64,000 nucleotides of DNA, taken from contig NZ_CP131935.1 in NCBI RefSeq assembly GCF_030704305.1, forward strand, positions 2,604,001 through 2,668,000. Direction: 5' to 3'. This document shows, in pieces, positions 38,442-51,468 of the stretch. The first letter of the stretch is position 1. Each line of letters begins with the position of its first letter. Position numbers and translations under genes: made by a program. The notes beneath the pieces were generated by a model that was not told where the DNA came from, searched no databases, and saw nothing but the letters and a program-made list of their open reading frames with translations. Source of the stretch: Massilia sp. R2A-15 (GTDB lineage: Bacteria > Pseudomonadota > Gammaproteobacteria > Burkholderiales > Burkholderiaceae_D).

Positions 38442-38452
38442 AAAGAGTGTAG

Positions 38453-38490
38453 GTGCACATATCGGATGAAGCCGATTATAGTGCATATAC
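38453..38490 (-). promoter_or_regulatory. marR-MFS promoter with repeated half-sites
   Basis: On the minus strand a perfect TATAAT (plus-strand ATTATA at 38475-38480) lies 34 bp before the marR ATG. It is flanked by related sequences GTGCACATAT (38453-38462) and GTGCATATAC (38481-38490), read on the plus strand, which may be operator half-sites. The -35 box is weak, which is common for regulated promoters. Confidence 0.5.
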
Positions 38491-38543
38491 ACCCTTTGTG
38501 TTGGTGCGAAGGCGAATCCGTTTAAAGCCGCGGCCTAAACCCT

Positions 38544-38570
38544 GGGGTCAGGTCCGCCGGACCTGACCCC
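38544..38570. repeat. 27-bp repeat, perfectly palindromic copy
   Basis: The arms GGGGTCAGGTCC and GGACCTGACCCC are perfectly complementary around GCC. It lies 18 bp beyond the ispF stop, where it could end the complex I/ispDF-side transcripts. Confidence 0.88.
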
Positions 38571-38588
38571 GTCTTTGACGCTGGCGCC

Positions 38589-39104
38589 TCAAGCGGCCGG
38601 CGCCTTGATCAGCATGCAGATCGCCTCGGCCGCCATGCCCTCCTCGCGCCCCAGGTAGCCCAGCTTCTCGTTGGTCTTGGCCTTGATGTTGACCTGCTGC
38701 GGCGACACCCCGATGTCTTCGGCGATGCGCGAGACCATCTGGCCGATGTGCGGCGCCATCTTCGGCGCCTGCGCGATGATGGTGGCGTCGATATTGCCGA
38801 TCAGGTAACCGGTGGCGATCACGCGGTGCGCCACTTCGCGCAACAAGGTGCGCGAGTCGGCGCCGGCGAACATCGGATCGGTGTCCGGAAAGTGCTTGCC
38901 GATGTCGCCCAGCGCCGCCGCGCCCAGCATCGAGTCGATGATCGCGTGCAGCAGCACGTCCGCGTCCGAATGGCCGAACAGGCCCAGGCGGTGCGGGATG
39001 GTGACGCCGCCGACGATCAGTTTGCGGCCTTCGACCAGCGCGTGGCAGTCATAGCCGGTGCCGATGCGAAACGGAGGAGCGGGATTGTAGGATGCAAGAG
39101 ACAT
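38589..39104 (-). CDS. ispF: 2-C-methyl-D-erythritol 2,4-cyclodiphosphate synthase
   Basis: The protein has 171 residues. It forms the cyclic diphosphate in the MEP isoprenoid pathway. The metal-binding Asp and His are in GTGYDCHAL and the second His in [29 protein letters not shown] closes the active site. The length is normal. It follows ispD after 15 bp, the common ispD-ispF pairing. Confidence 0.96.
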   Translation of the reverse strand: MSLASYNPAPPFRIGTGYDCHALVEGRKLIVGGVTIPHRLGLFGHSDADVLLHAIIDSMLGAAALGDIGKHFPDTDPMFAGADSRTLLREVAHRVIATGYLIGNIDATIIAQAPKMAPHIGQMVSRIAEDIGVSPQQVNIKAKTNEKLGYLGREEGMAAEAICMLIKAPAA

Positions 39105-39119
39105 GTCAGTTCGCTTAGG

Positions 39120-39809
39120 TTAAGGCGCGGCCAGGTACATCGCGGCGATCTCGATGTCGCGCGGCAGCGTCACTTTTAAATTACGGGGATGTCCTTCGAC
39201 CAGCATGGGCGCGTGGCCCATGGCTTCGACCGCGCTGGCGTCGTCGGTGATGGCGGCGGCGTCGCTGGCGGCAGCTAGTGCGTCGCGCAGCAGTCGGAAG
39301 CGGAACATTTGGGGTGTCTGCGCCAGCCACAGGCCGTCGCGGGAAATCGTGGCGACAGTGTCGCCGGCAGCGCGCTTGACGGTGTCGACCACCGGCAGCG
39401 CCAGCAGGCCGCCGACCGGATGCGCGCCGACCTCATCGACCAGCTTGTCGATAAGCGCGCCGTTCAGGCCAGGCCGCGCGGCGTCGTGCACCAGGATCCA
39501 GTCGTCCTCGCGCACCGTGCCGGCCATCGCCTGCAGGCCGTTCTGGATCGATTCCATGCGGGTGGCGCCGCCGCAGCGCAGCACCGACACGCCGTCGCGC
39601 GGCGCAACGCTGTCGATCTGGCCGTCATCGGAACTGACCACCACGAAAGTGTGGCTGATGCGCTCGCTGGACAGGAAGGCGTCGATGGTATGGCGCAGCA
39701 TCGGCTTGCCTGCGATGGGGAGATATTGCTTGGGTCCGTCCGCAGCCATCCGGGCGCCGACACCGGCCGCCGGGATCAAGGCAAAGTAACGTGGTGCTGG
39801 GCTGTTCAT
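39120..39809 (-). CDS. ispD: 2-C-methyl-D-erythritol 4-phosphate cytidylyltransferase
   Basis: The protein has 229 residues. It joins CTP and MEP to give CDP-ME, the step two before IspF. The N-terminal nucleotide-binding motif is IPAAGVGARMAADGPKQYLP, followed by VHDAARPGL. I start at ATG 39809 (MNSPAPRYFAL); the longer frame to 39860 overlaps the preceding gene. A 10-bp gap separates it from the HExxH gene upstream. Confidence 0.95.
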   Translation of the reverse strand: MNSPAPRYFALIPAAGVGARMAADGPKQYLPIAGKPMLRHTIDAFLSSERISHTFVVVSSDDGQIDSVAPRDGVSVLRCGGATRMESIQNGLQAMAGTVREDDWILVHDAARPGLNGALIDKLVDEVGAHPVGGLLALPVVDTVKRAAGDTVATISRDGLWLAQTPQMFRFRLLRDALAAASDAAAITDDASAVEAMGHAPMLVEGHPRNLKVTLPRDIEIAAMYLAAP

Positions 39810-39819
39810 CGTTGGTTCG

Positions 39820-40509
39820 TCAGTGTTTATGCGGCGGTCTGATAAGGGACTGTACCTCACCTTTGCAAACTCTGCTCAGGCGGGCGTACTCTTGCGGCGA
39901 GTCGATTTCCGCTTGTAATTGCTCGACACGGTCCAGCTCATTTTTAATGTACGGCATCCATTCGGCATCGATTTCGCGCGCCAGCATCGCCTTGGCCTGG
40001 CCCATCGGCGCGTAGATCGGCCGGCCGGCAAATCGCCTGTCCAACGCGGCGCGCACCACTGTTTCCACTTTCGACAAATGGCTCAGGTAGACCTTGAGAT
40101 GGCGCATCTCATGAGCAAGAATCTCCTGATATGAGCACGAACCGGGCGGAAATTCGCGGCCCACGTACACCGTGATCGGAATGTACGACAGCGCAACCGT
40201 AATTTGCGGCGCGATGCATTCGCGCCGCGACTGCGGATCGGCCAGCAGTTTGGCGTCGAGCTGGATCGAAACGCGCGATTCGGCGCGCGTCAGGCCGAGC
40301 ACGTAGCTGCGCCCGGCAGCCGGCGGCCGCATGCCGGTCAGGCGCTGGTAGGACACGGTATTGTTGATCGTGTAACCCTGGTCGCTGGCGGAGAGGTGCG
40401 CGGCCGTGGCGCCGATGCCGCTTTCGCAACGCGCCTCGAAACGCGACGGCTGCGCTGCCGCGGCGCCGGCCGAGGCCAGCAGCACTGCAGCCGCCAACCG
40501 CCGTTTCAT
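39820..40509 (-). CDS. Exported protein with HExxH motif, putative metalloprotease
   Basis: The protein has 229 residues. A signal peptide (MKRRLAAAVLLASAGAAAAQ) leads to a domain with the zinc-protease-like motif HEMRH in YQEILAHEMRHLKVYLSHL, near residue 130. It has four Cys in the mature part, which suits the periplasm. It resembles DUF922-type proteins in having an isolated HExxH, but I cannot assign the family. It lies between the Nudix gene (8-bp gap) and ispD (10-bp gap), so it is probably on the same message as the complex I/isoprenoid genes without an obvious functional link. Confidence 0.75.
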   Translation of the reverse strand: MKRRLAAAVLLASAGAAAAQPSRFEARCESGIGATAAHLSASDQGYTINNTVSYQRLTGMRPPAAGRSYVLGLTRAESRVSIQLDAKLLADPQSRRECIAPQITVALSYIPITVYVGREFPPGSCSYQEILAHEMRHLKVYLSHLSKVETVVRAALDRRFAGRPIYAPMGQAKAMLAREIDAEWMPYIKNELDRVEQLQAEIDSPQEYARLSRVCKGEVQSLIRPPHKH

Positions 40510-40517
40510 CGGAAGGT

Positions 40518-41075
40518 TCAGGCGCTTTTCCAGGCGCCGGACAGGATCTTTTCGAGCCAGAAGGTGCCGATCACGGTCTTCACGTCCGTCACCTCGCCGC
40601 TTTGGATCATCGCGAGCATCTCCGGCACGCTGGCGCGGAAGGTTTCGAGGAACTCGCCGTCGTCGAGCTGCGCCTCGCCTTCGGTCAGGCCGCGCGCCAG
40701 GTACAGGTCGAGGTGCTCGTCCGAATAGGCGATCGCGTTGTGGATGGTGCAGACGAACTGCCAGTCGGCGGCCGTGTAGCCCGTTTCTTCCTGCAGCTCG
40801 CGCTTGGCGCATTCGAGCGGATCTTCGCCCGGATCGATCTTCCCGGCCGGGTATTCGACGAACACCTGGCCGAGCGGATAACGGAACTGGCGCTCGAGCA
40901 GCACGGTGCCGTCGTCGAACACGGGAAGGATCACGACCGCGCCGGGATGGCGGATGAATTCACGGTGGGTTTGCGCCCCGTCGGGCAGCGCGACGCGGTC
41001 GCGCGTGACTTTCAGGAAGCTGCCCTCGTACGCCAGCTCGCCGTCTATGCGGGTTTCCTTGAGGTGGTCGTCCAT
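40518..41075 (-). CDS. Nudix hydrolase, ADP-ribose pyrophosphatase type
   Basis: The protein has 185 residues. The Nudix box GKIDPGEDPLECAKRELQEETGY is complete in its key residues (G, E, REL, EE, G; about residues 78-100). The N-terminal half fits the NudF/ADP-ribose pyrophosphatase group, which clears ADP-ribose to AMP and ribose 5-phosphate. It follows the DUF2818 gene after 16 bp, the order usual downstream of nuoN in Burkholderiales. Confidence 0.9.
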   Translation of the reverse strand: MDDHLKETRIDGELAYEGSFLKVTRDRVALPDGAQTHREFIRHPGAVVILPVFDDGTVLLERQFRYPLGQVFVEYPAGKIDPGEDPLECAKRELQEETGYTAADWQFVCTIHNAIAYSDEHLDLYLARGLTEGEAQLDDGEFLETFRASVPEMLAMIQSGEVTDVKTVIGTFWLEKILSGAWKSA

Positions 41076-41091
41076 GCGGGCTCCGAAAAAG

Positions 41092-41394
41092 TCAGTGGTG
41101 GCGCTTGCGCAGATAGCGTATCACGAAGCCGGGGAAAGCGAGCGTGACGAACAGCGGGACGGTGAGCATGTAGAACTCCTTCTCCTGCCCGAACACGTTG
41201 CCGATCCGGCCTTCGAGCAGGCGCGCCAGCGCGCCCACCACGAAGTACAGCACCAGCAGCTCGGCCAGGCGCACCCACAGGGGCTTGGCGCCCTTCAGCG
41301 GGATCAGGCCGAACACGTTTTCGGTCAGGAACGGCAGGTTGGCGAGCGCCAGTGCGACGGCGATCACCACCCATGCTGCCAGCGATACATCCAT
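41092..41394 (-). CDS. DUF2818 membrane protein downstream of nuoN
   Basis: The protein has 100 residues with three hydrophobic segments (AAWVVIAVALALANLPFL; LAELLVLYFVVGALARLLEG; TVPLFVTLAFPGFVIRYL). ATG 41394 overlaps the nuoN stop by one base. In Burkholderiales this DUF2818 gene routinely follows nuoN, suggesting an accessory or assembly role for complex I that is not proven. The longer frame to 41739 is nuoN shadow. Confidence 0.85.
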   Translation of the reverse strand: MDVSLAAWVVIAVALALANLPFLTENVFGLIPLKGAKPLWVRLAELLVLYFVVGALARLLEGRIGNVFGQEKEFYMLTVPLFVTLAFPGFVIRYLRKRHH

Positions 41395-42881
41395 CAGGTG
41401 CCGAGGGTCTTGCTCATCGCGTGCATGCAGGCGCCCAGCAGGCCGCCCGGCACCAGGCCGAGGACCACGATGCCCACGCCGTTCAGCGACAGCATCAGGC
41501 GCATGTCGCCAGGCACCGCGATGACCGAAGCGTCGGCCGCTTCGTCGAACCAGATGGTCTTGACGACGCGCAGGTAGTAGAACGCGCCGATCAGCGAGAA
41601 CATTACGGCCGCAATCGCGAGCCAGACGTAGCCGGCGGTGACGACCGACTGCAGCACCGCCCACTTGGCCATGAAGCCCATCATCGGCGGCACGCCGGCC
41701 AGCGAGAACATCAGGATGGTCATGACGATGGCGAACCACGGGCTGCGCTTGCCCAGGCCCTTGAAGTCGGCGATTTCTTCGGCTTCGAAGCCGGCGCGCG
41801 CCAGCATCATGATCAGGCCGAAGCTGCCGACCGTGGTCAGGACGTAGGTGATCGAGTAGTACATCGCGGCGCTGTAGGCCGACGCGGCGTTGGCCGAATC
41901 AACGCCGACCACGCCGGCCATCAGGCCGAGCAGTACGAAGCCCATCTGCGCGATGGTCGAATAGGCCAGCATGCGTTTGAGGTTGGTCTGCGCGATGGCG
42001 GTCAGGTTGCCGATCGCCAGCGACAGCACGGCCAGCACCATCAGCATCTGCTGCCAGTCGATCGCCAGCGGCAGCAGGCCTTCGACCAGCAGGCGGATGC
42101 AGATCGCGAACGTGGCCAGCTTCGGCGCGCCGCCCAGCAGCAGGGTCACCGCGGTCGGCGAGCCCTGGTAGACGTCAGGCACCCACATGTGGAACGGCAC
42201 GGCGCCCAGCTTGAACGCGAGGCCGGCGACGACGAACACGATGCCGAATACCATGATGGTCTTGTTGGCGATGCCGCCGCTTGCGGCCTTGGCCACTTCG
42301 GTCAGGTCCAGCGAGCCGGTGGCGCCGTACAGCATCGAGATGCCGTACAACAGGAAGCCCGAGGCCAGCGCGCCGAGGATGAAGTACTTCATCGCCGCTT
42401 CGGTCGATACCGCGTGGTCGCGGCGGATGGCGACGAGCGCATACAGCGACAGCGACATCAGTTCGAGGCCGAGGTAAATCACCAGCATGTTGTTACCCGA
42501 GATCATGACCATCTGGCCAAGCATCGAGAACAGCGCGAGCACATAGAACTCACCGCCCAGGTTACCGGACAACATGCCGCGCTCGGAGGCGTACTGGCGC
42601 GAGTAGATCAGCGTCATGCCGATCGTGAGATACGTGAACAGCTTGAGCAGGTTCGACATCGGGTCCGACACGAACATGTTGTTGAACGTGTAGACGGTAG
42701 TGCCGGCGTTGAAGTCGGCGTAGCTCAATACCGCGCAGCCGGCCAGCGTGGCCAGCGACAGGTAGTAGGCCAGCGAGCGCTTCGACATGAACATGTCGAT
42801 CAACAGGATCGCCGACGCCGCGACCATCAGGAAGATTTCGGCGTAAACCGGGATCAGGTTTGGGTTGGTCATTTGATTCAT
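41394..42881 (-). CDS. nuoN: NADH-quinone oxidoreductase subunit N
   Basis: The protein has 495 residues with about 14 helices; an antiporter-like membrane subunit of complex I thought to pump one proton. Conserved features include [17 protein letters not shown] (the helix 8-10 region with pumping Lys) and [17 protein letters not shown]. It starts 6 bp after the nuoM stop. MTNPNL at 42872 is an alternative start three codons in. Confidence 0.96.
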   Translation of the reverse strand: MNQMTNPNLIPVYAEIFLMVAASAILLIDMFMSKRSLAYYLSLATLAGCAVLSYADFNAGTTVYTFNNMFVSDPMSNLLKLFTYLTIGMTLIYSRQYASERGMLSGNLGGEFYVLALFSMLGQMVMISGNNMLVIYLGLELMSLSLYALVAIRRDHAVSTEAAMKYFILGALASGFLLYGISMLYGATGSLDLTEVAKAASGGIANKTIMVFGIVFVVAGLAFKLGAVPFHMWVPDVYQGSPTAVTLLLGGAPKLATFAICIRLLVEGLLPLAIDWQQMLMVLAVLSLAIGNLTAIAQTNLKRMLAYSTIAQMGFVLLGLMAGVVGVDSANAASAYSAAMYYSITYVLTTVGSFGLIMMLARAGFEAEEIADFKGLGKRSPWFAIVMTILMFSLAGVPPMMGFMAKWAVLQSVVTAGYVWLAIAAVMFSLIGAFYYLRVVKTIWFDEAADASVIAVPGDMRLMLSLNGVGIVVLGLVPGGLLGACMHAMSKTLGT

Positions 42882-42887
42882 TTCGAT

Positions 42888-44387
42888 TTAAGGCAGTTTG
42901 CTGACGGCGACGTGCTGGAGCAGGTCGGCCACCGAGGTTTGCATCGTATCGGTGAACGGCGCCGGGTACAGGCCCATTGCGATCACGGCGATGGCCAGCA
43001 CGGCGAACATGAAGAACTCGCGCTTGTTCATGTCGGTCAGTTCGTCGACATGCTTGTTGCCGATCGCGCCAAAGATCACGCGCTTGACCATCCACAGCGA
43101 GTAGGCCGCGCCGAAGATCAGCGCCGTGGCGGCCAGCAGGCCAATCCAGAAGTTGAACTGGACCGCGCCCAGGATCACCATGAACTCGCCGACGAAGCCG
43201 GAGGTCGCTGGCAGGCCGCAGTTGGCCATCGAGAACAGCACCATGAAGGCGGCGAACTTCGGCATGCGGTTGACCACTCCTCCGTAGTCGGCGATCTGGC
43301 GCGAGTGCATGCGGTCGTACAGCACGCCGATCGACAGGAACATCGCGCCGGAGATGAAGCCGTGAGAGATCATTTGCACGATACCGCCCTGCACCGCCAT
43401 CGGGTTGAAGACGAAGAAGCCGAGGGTGACGAAGCCCATGTGCGCGATCGACGAATAGGCGACCAGCTTTTTCATGTCCTTCTGGACCAGCGCGACCAGG
43501 CCGATGTAGATCACGGCGATCAGCGACAGCGTGATGATGAAGCCCGACAGGTAGTGCGACGCATCAGGGGCGATCGGCAGCGAGAACCTCAGGAAGCCGT
43601 ACGCGCCCAGTTTCAGCATGATCGCGGCCAGCACGACGGAGCCGCCGGTAGGCGCTTCGACGTGGGCGTCCGGCAGCCAGGTGTGCACTGGCCACATCGG
43701 CACCTTGACGGCAAACGCCATCAGGAATGCCAGGAAGATCAGGACCTGCTCGCGCATCGAGAGCTTGAGGGTGTGCCACTCGAGGATGCTGAAGGAGCCG
43801 CCCGACTTGTTGTACAGGTAGATGATCGCGATCAGCGTCAGCAGCGAGCCGAAGAAGGTGTACAGGAAGAACTTGAACGCCGCGTACACCCGGTTGGCGC
43901 CGCCGAACACGCCGATGATGATGAACATCGGGATCAGGGTCGCTTCGAAGAAGAAGTAGAACAGCAGGCCGTCGAGCGCGCAGAACACGCCGATCATCAG
44001 TCCCGACAGGATCAGGAAGGAGCCCATGTACTGCGCAACGCGCTCTTCGATCACCTGCCAGGCGGAGATGACGACGATGACCTGGATGAAGGCGGTCAGC
44101 GGCACGAACCACAGCGACAGGCCGTCGACGCCGAGCGCGTACATGATGTTGAAGCGGCCGATCCACGGCGTGCTTTCAACGAACTGCATGCCGTGGTGGG
44201 CATTATCGAAGTGCATCAGCAGCGGAATCGTCACCAGGAAGCTGATGATCGAGCCGATCAGGGTCACCCAGCGGGTCAGGCCCGGGTTCTTGTCGCGGCC
44301 GATGGCCAGCACGATCATGCCGAAGATGACCGGGAGCCAGATCGACAGGCTAAGGTACGGAGGATAGGTAGAAAGAGACTGCATCAT
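42888..44387 (-). CDS. nuoM: NADH-quinone oxidoreductase subunit M
   Basis: The protein has 499 residues; an antiporter-like proton-pumping subunit of complex I. Signatures are KVPMWPVHTWLPDAHVEAPT and KLVAYSSIAHMGFVTLG with the conserved Lys residues, plus the TM5 Glu in the ATLIPMFIII region (FEATLIPM). The start is the first of two adjacent ATGs. Confidence 0.96.
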   Translation of the reverse strand: MMQSLSTYPPYLSLSIWLPVIFGMIVLAIGRDKNPGLTRWVTLIGSIISFLVTIPLLMHFDNAHHGMQFVESTPWIGRFNIMYALGVDGLSLWFVPLTAFIQVIVVISAWQVIEERVAQYMGSFLILSGLMIGVFCALDGLLFYFFFEATLIPMFIIIGVFGGANRVYAAFKFFLYTFFGSLLTLIAIIYLYNKSGGSFSILEWHTLKLSMREQVLIFLAFLMAFAVKVPMWPVHTWLPDAHVEAPTGGSVVLAAIMLKLGAYGFLRFSLPIAPDASHYLSGFIITLSLIAVIYIGLVALVQKDMKKLVAYSSIAHMGFVTLGFFVFNPMAVQGGIVQMISHGFISGAMFLSIGVLYDRMHSRQIADYGGVVNRMPKFAAFMVLFSMANCGLPATSGFVGEFMVILGAVQFNFWIGLLAATALIFGAAYSLWMVKRVIFGAIGNKHVDELTDMNKREFFMFAVLAIAVIAMGLYPAPFTDTMQTSVADLLQHVAVSKLP

Positions 44388-44411
44388 TTTCTTTATCTTT
44401 GTCGGGTCTGA

Positions 44412-46481
<2,070 letters not shown>

Positions 46482-46526
46482 GTTGAACCTTAATCGTTAT
46501 TTATTCGAATGAATGAAGCTGCGAAC

Positions 46527-46835
46527 TTAGCCCTTCAGGCTGTCCAGGTCTTCCACGTTGATCGTGTCCAGGTTACGGAACAGGACCACCAGGATCGCGA
46601 GGCCGATTGCCGATTCTGCGGCCGCCACGGTCAGGATGAAGAACACGAAGATCTGCCCTGCCGCGTCGCCCAGGTAGTGCGAGAACGCGACGAAGTTCAG
46701 GTTCACCGCCAGCAGCATCAGTTCGATGGCCATCAGCAGGATGATGATGTTTTTCCGGTTCAGGAAGATCCCTACGATCGAGATCGCGAACAGGATCGCG
46801 CCCAGGACCAGGTAGTGTGCGAGCGATAAAGTCAT
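46527..46835 (-). CDS. nuoK: NADH-quinone oxidoreductase subunit K
   Basis: The protein has 102 residues with three helices and the conserved membrane Glu pair in [15 protein letters not shown] and [15 protein letters not shown]. It forms part of the hydrophilic axis of the complex I membrane arm. The start overlaps the nuoJ stop by 4 bp. Confidence 0.96.
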   Translation of the reverse strand: MTLSLAHYLVLGAILFAISIVGIFLNRKNIIILLMAIELMLLAVNLNFVAFSHYLGDAAGQIFVFFILTVAAAESAIGLAILVVLFRNLDTINVEDLDSLKG

Positions 46836-47515
46836 TTCTTCTCCTTGGCGTCGGTGGCGACGACGGCTTGCGCTTCCGCGGCAGCCAGTGCGGCGGCGGT
46901 TGCAGCGGCGTCGATCGCCGGCTGGTCCACTGCCTTCATCTTGACGATGCGCAGGCGGTCGTTGCGCTTGACGCGCACGGCGATGCCCGGATCGATCGCC
47001 TTGGTGTCCTTGCGCTTGCGCAGGGTCAGGGCGACGGCGGCGATGATCGCCACCAGCAGGATCACGGCGGCAACTTCAAAGCCGTAGATGTACTTGGTGT
47101 AGATCAGGATGCCCAGCTCCTTCGTGCCGCCGATGTTGGCGCCCGAAGCGGCGGACTGGTTGTCCACGTTGAGGAAACCGCGCCACAGCACGGCGGCCAT
47201 CTCGAGCACGATCAGCGCGCCGATGCCAGACGCCAGCGGCAGGTAGCCCCAGAAGCCTTCGCGCATGCGGTCGATATTAATATCCAACATCATCACGACG
47301 AACAGGAACAGCACCATCACGGCGCCGACATAGACCAGCACCAGCACGATGGCCAGGAACTCGGCCTTCAGCAGCATCCAGATGCCGGCCGCGTTGAAGA
47401 ACGCGAGCACCAGGAACAGTGCCGCGTGCACCGGATTGCGGGCGGTGATGACGCGGGTGGCGGCGAGCACCATGATCGCCGCGAACACGTAGAACAAAGC
47501 AGTTTTAAATTCCAT
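46832..47515 (-). CDS. nuoJ: NADH-quinone oxidoreductase subunit J
   Basis: The protein has 227 residues. Five helices occupy the first 170 residues, including the pi-bulge region [19 protein letters not shown] that gates coupling. The C-terminal 50 residues are Ala/Lys-rich and absent from E. coli NuoJ (184 residues); similar tails occur in beta-proteobacteria. Confidence 0.95.
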   Translation of the reverse strand: MEFKTALFYVFAAIMVLAATRVITARNPVHAALFLVLAFFNAAGIWMLLKAEFLAIVLVLVYVGAVMVLFLFVVMMLDINIDRMREGFWGYLPLASGIGALIVLEMAAVLWRGFLNVDNQSAASGANIGGTKELGILIYTKYIYGFEVAAVILLVAIIAAVALTLRKRKDTKAIDPGIAVRVKRNDRLRIVKMKAVDQPAIDAAATAAALAAAEAQAVVATDAKEKK

Positions 47516-47539
47516 GACTAACCCAGAGTCCTACAGTTA

Positions 47540-48028
47540 TTAGCGGTACGGAGCATCGGCTGCGCGGGCGGCAGCGATGTCGTTCTCGTAGCGGTCGCCG
47601 ACCGCCAGCAGCATCTCTTTCGTGTAGTACAAGTCGCCGCGTTTCTCGCCGTGGTACTCGAGCACGTGGGTCTCGACGATCGAATCGACCGGGCAGGACT
47701 CTTCGCAAAAGCCGCAGAAGATGCACTTGGTCAGGTCGATGTCGTAGCGCGTGGTGCGGCGCGAGCCGTCGTCACGCTGCTCGGACTCGATCGTGATGGC
47801 CATGGCCGGGCACACCGCTTCGCACAGCTTGCAGGCGATGCAGCGCTCTTCCCCGTTCGGGTAGCGGCGCAGCGCGTGCAGGCCGCGGAAGCGCGGCGAC
47901 ATCGGCGTCTTCTCTTCCGGGTACTGCACCGTGATCTTGCGCGAAAACATGTACTTGCCGGTCAGGGCCATGCCCTTGAACAGCTCCGTCAGCATCATGC
48001 TGTTGAAAAAATCTTTAAAACGATCCAT
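47540..48028 (-). CDS. nuoI: NADH-quinone oxidoreductase subunit I
   Basis: The protein has 162 residues. Two 4Fe-4S motifs are intact: [12 protein letters not shown] and [12 protein letters not shown], binding clusters N6a and N6b in the peripheral arm. The N-terminal amphipathic helix ([20 protein letters not shown]) anchors it to NuoH. Length and start agree with the family. Confidence 0.97.
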   Translation of the reverse strand: MDRFKDFFNSMMLTELFKGMALTGKYMFSRKITVQYPEEKTPMSPRFRGLHALRRYPNGEERCIACKLCEAVCPAMAITIESEQRDDGSRRTTRYDIDLTKCIFCGFCEESCPVDSIVETHVLEYHGEKRGDLYYTKEMLLAVGDRYENDIAAARAADAPYR

Positions 48029-48037
48029 TGCTTTTCC

Positions 48038-49123
48038 TTACTTCCAAATGTTCCAGGACGTCTGCATTACGCCTGCGACCAGGACCAGCCAGACCAGGGT
48101 CAGCGGAATGAACACTTTCCAGCCGAGGCGCATGATCTGGTCATAGCGGTAGCGCGGGAACGTGCCGCGTACCCACACGAACAGGGAGACGATGAAGAAG
48201 GTCTTGGCGAACAGCCAGAAGAAGCCGCCGAAACCACCGCCAAATTCGAGGACCTTGAGCGGCGCAGCCCAGCCGCCGAGGAACATGATCGAAGCCAGTA
48301 CGCCGATCAGGATCATGTTGGCGTATTCGGCCAGCATGAACATCGCGTACGACATGCCCGAGTATTCCACCATGTGGCCGGCGACGATTTCCGACTCGCC
48401 CTCCACCACGTCGAACGGGTGGCGGTTGCACTCGGCGAGACCCGAGGTCAGGTAGACCACGAACAGCGGCAGCAGCGGCAGCCAGTTCCAGGAAAGGAAG
48501 GACAGGCCATGCTCGACCATCGAACCGCGCTGCTGCACGGCGACGATGTCGGAGAAGTTCAGCGAGCCCGATACCAGCAGCACGACCACCAGCACGAAGC
48601 CCATCGGGATTTCGTAGGAGATCATCTGGGCCGAGGCGCGCATGGCGCCCATGAACGAGTACTTCGAGTTCGACGACCAGCCGGCGATGATGATGCCGTA
48701 GACTTCGAGCGAGGTGATCGCCATCAGCAGCAGCAGGCCGGCGTTGACGTCCGCCAGCGCCACTTGCGGGCCGAACGGCACCACGACCCAGGCGGCCAGC
48801 GCCGGCGCGATCGTCAGGATCGGGCCGAGGATGAACAGGCTGGTGGTGGCCTTGGTCGGGACGACGATTTCTTTCAACAGCAGCTTGAGCGCGTCGGCGA
48901 TCGGCTGCAGCAGGCCGGCCGGGCCGACCCGGTTCGGGCCGATACGGATCTGGATCCAGCCGATCAGCTTGCGCTCCCACAGGGTGGCGTAAGCGACGAG
49001 GCCCATCAGCGGCAGCAGCACGCAGAGGATCTTGACGAGGGTCCAGACCAGCATCCACAACGAAGAGCCGAGCAAGGCCGTTCCGTGGGACTGGGCGGTA
49101 ACGATCATTTCAGACAGACCCAT
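48038..49123 (-). CDS. nuoH: NADH-quinone oxidoreductase subunit H
   Basis: The protein has 361 residues with eight helices; it houses the quinone entry tunnel with NuoB and NuoD. Signatures are [19 protein letters not shown] and ELAECNR-type loop [19 protein letters not shown]. The ATG shares one base with the nuoG stop (TAATG), so the two are translationally coupled. Confidence 0.97.
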   Translation of the reverse strand: MGLSEMIVTAQSHGTALLGSSLWMLVWTLVKILCVLLPLMGLVAYATLWERKLIGWIQIRIGPNRVGPAGLLQPIADALKLLLKEIVVPTKATTSLFILGPILTIAPALAAWVVVPFGPQVALADVNAGLLLLMAITSLEVYGIIIAGWSSNSKYSFMGAMRASAQMISYEIPMGFVLVVVLLVSGSLNFSDIVAVQQRGSMVEHGLSFLSWNWLPLLPLFVVYLTSGLAECNRHPFDVVEGESEIVAGHMVEYSGMSYAMFMLAEYANMILIGVLASIMFLGGWAAPLKVLEFGGGFGGFFWLFAKTFFIVSLFVWVRGTFPRYRYDQIMRLGWKVFIPLTLVWLVLVAGVMQTSWNIWK

Positions 49124-51453
49124 TACTTGCCCTCCCCTGCTTTTTCAATGTGGATGGCGCCGAACATCGCGCCCAGCATGGCGGTCGATGGATGGGCCGC
49201 GGCGACGCGCACGGCGTTCACCGGCAGGCCCTTGTCGATCGCGGCGACCAGGATGGCCGAGCCGGTTCCCTGGGTGACCTTGACGGTGTCGCCGGCTTTC
49301 ACGCCCAGCTTCTCGGCCAGGGCCACTGGCAGGTGCGCCAGCGGCGCCTGCGCATCGGCCGTGCGCAGCAGCGGCTCGGAACGGCGCGCAATCGCGTCGG
49401 CGAAGTAGATCGGCACGTCGGTGACGCGCTCGAGCGAACCCTTGTCGCCAAAGGTCGCGGCAACCGCGGCGATGGTGGACGTGTTCGAGAGCTTGGCCGA
49501 CAGGTCGGTCACGCCCTTGCCCAGCACTTCGTCGCGGATCGCTTCGGAGGTGTCGTAGTCGAAACCGGTCAGACCCAGCAGGTTGCCCAGCACGCGCAGC
49601 ACTTTCCAGGCCGGGCGGGCGTCGCCCATCGGCTTGACTGTGCCGTTGAAGCTTTGCGCGCGGCCTTCGCAGTTGACGAAGGTGCCCGAGGTTTCGCTGA
49701 ACGGCGAAATCGGCAGCAGCACGTCGGCGTAGTCCATGCCGTGCTTGAATGCGCTCATCGCGACGACCATCTCGGCGCCCTTCAGCGCGGCGACGGCCTG
49801 TTGCGGGTTGGCCGCGTCCAGTTCCGGTTCGGCGTTGAGCAGCACGTAGGCTTTCTTCGGCTGCGAGAACAGTTCGACCGCGTTCTTGGCGGTAGCGCCG
49901 GCCAGGTAGCCGCCGACCGTGTTGGCGGCGTCGACCAGGTAGCCGAGCTTGGCGCCGGTGGCATTGGCGATCCACTGGGCGGCCGCGTGAATCTGCGACG
50001 CCTGCGGATGGTACATGGCGGCGTTACCGAGCAGGATGACGCCTTCGCCGTCGCCGGCGAGGTTGGCGGCAACGGTCTTGCCCGGTGCGTCGGCCTTGAT
50101 CTTGTCGAAGCCGGCAGGCGCGTCGATGCCCTTGTCCTTGGCGATGGCGGCGATGATGTCCGACAGCGAGGCGACCCAGTCCGACGGCGCGGCGCTCATG
50201 CGGGTCGCGCCCGGGATCAGCAGCTCGTCGTCGGCGCCGTTCAATACCGTCAGCTTGGCGCCGGCCTTGACGGCGGCGCGCAGGCGGGTGGCGACCAGCG
50301 GGTGGTCCTTGCGAAGGAACGAACCGATGACGAACGCGCGCTTGACGGTCGACAGCGCGGCGATCGGCATGCCCAGCCACGGCGTGACCTGGCCGTCGAG
50401 GGCGAAGTCGGTCTGGCGCAGGCGGAAGTCGATGTTCTCGGAACCGATGCCGCGCATGGCCTTGGCCAGCAGGGTCATCTCTTCCAGCGTCGAGTGCGGC
50501 GTGGCGACGGCGGCGATCGCATCGGCGCCATGCTCATGCTTGATGTTGCGCAGGCCGTGGGCGACGTATTCGAGCGCGGTCTGCCAGTCGGTCTCTTGCC
50601 ACTGGTTGCCCTGCTTGATCATCGGCGCGGTCAGGCGCTCTGCGCTGTCCAGGCCTTCGTACGAGAAGCGGTCCTTGTCGGACAGCCAGCATTCGTTGAT
50701 CGCTTCGTTTTCCAGCGGCAGAACGCGCATGACCTTGCCGCCCTTGACCTGGACGATCAGGTTCGAGCCGAGCGAATCGTGCGGCGATACCGACTTGCGG
50801 CGCGACAGTTCCCAGGTACGGGCGCTGTAGCGGAACGGTTTCGACGTCAGCGCGCCGACCGGGCACAGGTCGATCATATTGCCCGACACTTCGGAGTCGA
50901 CGGTCTTGCCGACGAAGGAGGTGATTTCGGCGTGCTCGCCGCGGCCCAGCATGCCCAGCTCCATCACGCCGGCCACTTCCTGGCCGAAGCGCACGCAGCG
51001 GGTGCAGTGGATGCAGCGGGTCATCTCGGCCATCGAGATCAGCGGGCCGGCGTCTTTCGGCGGCACCACGCGCTTTTCTTCTTCGTAGCGCGAGTTCGAC
51101 TTGCCGTAGCCGACCGCGAGGTCCTGCAGCTGGCATTCGCCGCCCTGGTCGCAGATCGGGCAGTCGAGCGGGTGGTTAATCAGCAGGAATTCCATGACCG
51201 ACTTCTGCGCCTGGACAGCTTTTTCGCTGTTCGAACGCACGATCATGCCGGCCGAGACCGGCGTGGCGCAGGCCGGCAGCGGCTTGGGCGCCTTCTCTAC
51301 TTCGACCAGGCACATGCGGCAGTTGGCCGCGATCGACAATTTCTTGTGATAGCAGAAGTGCGGGATGTACGTACCGATCTTGTTGGCAGCGTCCATCACC
51401 ATCGAACCCGGTGGGACTTCTACCTTCTTACCGTCAATTTCAATTTCAACCAT
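49123..51453 (-). CDS. nuoG: NADH-quinone oxidoreductase subunit G
   Basis: The protein has 776 residues. The N-terminal domain binds the 2Fe-2S cluster ([18 protein letters not shown], later PACATPV) and the 4Fe-4S clusters through [14 protein letters not shown] and [14 protein letters not shown], followed by a molybdopterin-oxidoreductase-like domain without a cofactor role. The length is shorter than E. coli NuoG (about 910) and normal for this order. Confidence 0.96.
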   Translation of the reverse strand: MVEIEIDGKKVEVPPGSMVMDAANKIGTYIPHFCYHKKLSIAANCRMCLVEVEKAPKPLPACATPVSAGMIVRSNSEKAVQAQKSVMEFLLINHPLDCPICDQGGECQLQDLAVGYGKSNSRYEEEKRVVPPKDAGPLISMAEMTRCIHCTRCVRFGQEVAGVMELGMLGRGEHAEITSFVGKTVDSEVSGNMIDLCPVGALTSKPFRYSARTWELSRRKSVSPHDSLGSNLIVQVKGGKVMRVLPLENEAINECWLSDKDRFSYEGLDSAERLTAPMIKQGNQWQETDWQTALEYVAHGLRNIKHEHGADAIAAVATPHSTLEEMTLLAKAMRGIGSENIDFRLRQTDFALDGQVTPWLGMPIAALSTVKRAFVIGSFLRKDHPLVATRLRAAVKAGAKLTVLNGADDELLIPGATRMSAAPSDWVASLSDIIAAIAKDKGIDAPAGFDKIKADAPGKTVAANLAGDGEGVILLGNAAMYHPQASQIHAAAQWIANATGAKLGYLVDAANTVGGYLAGATAKNAVELFSQPKKAYVLLNAEPELDAANPQQAVAALKGAEMVVAMSAFKHGMDYADVLLPISPFSETSGTFVNCEGRAQSFNGTVKPMGDARPAWKVLRVLGNLLGLTGFDYDTSEAIRDEVLGKGVTDLSAKLSNTSTIAAVAATFGDKGSLERVTDVPIYFADAIARRSEPLLRTADAQAPLAHLPVALAEKLGVKAGDTVKVTQGTGSAILVAAIDKGLPVNAVRVAAAHPSTAMLGAMFGAIHIEKAGEGK

Positions 51454-51468
51454 GAGATTTCTCTGGCC

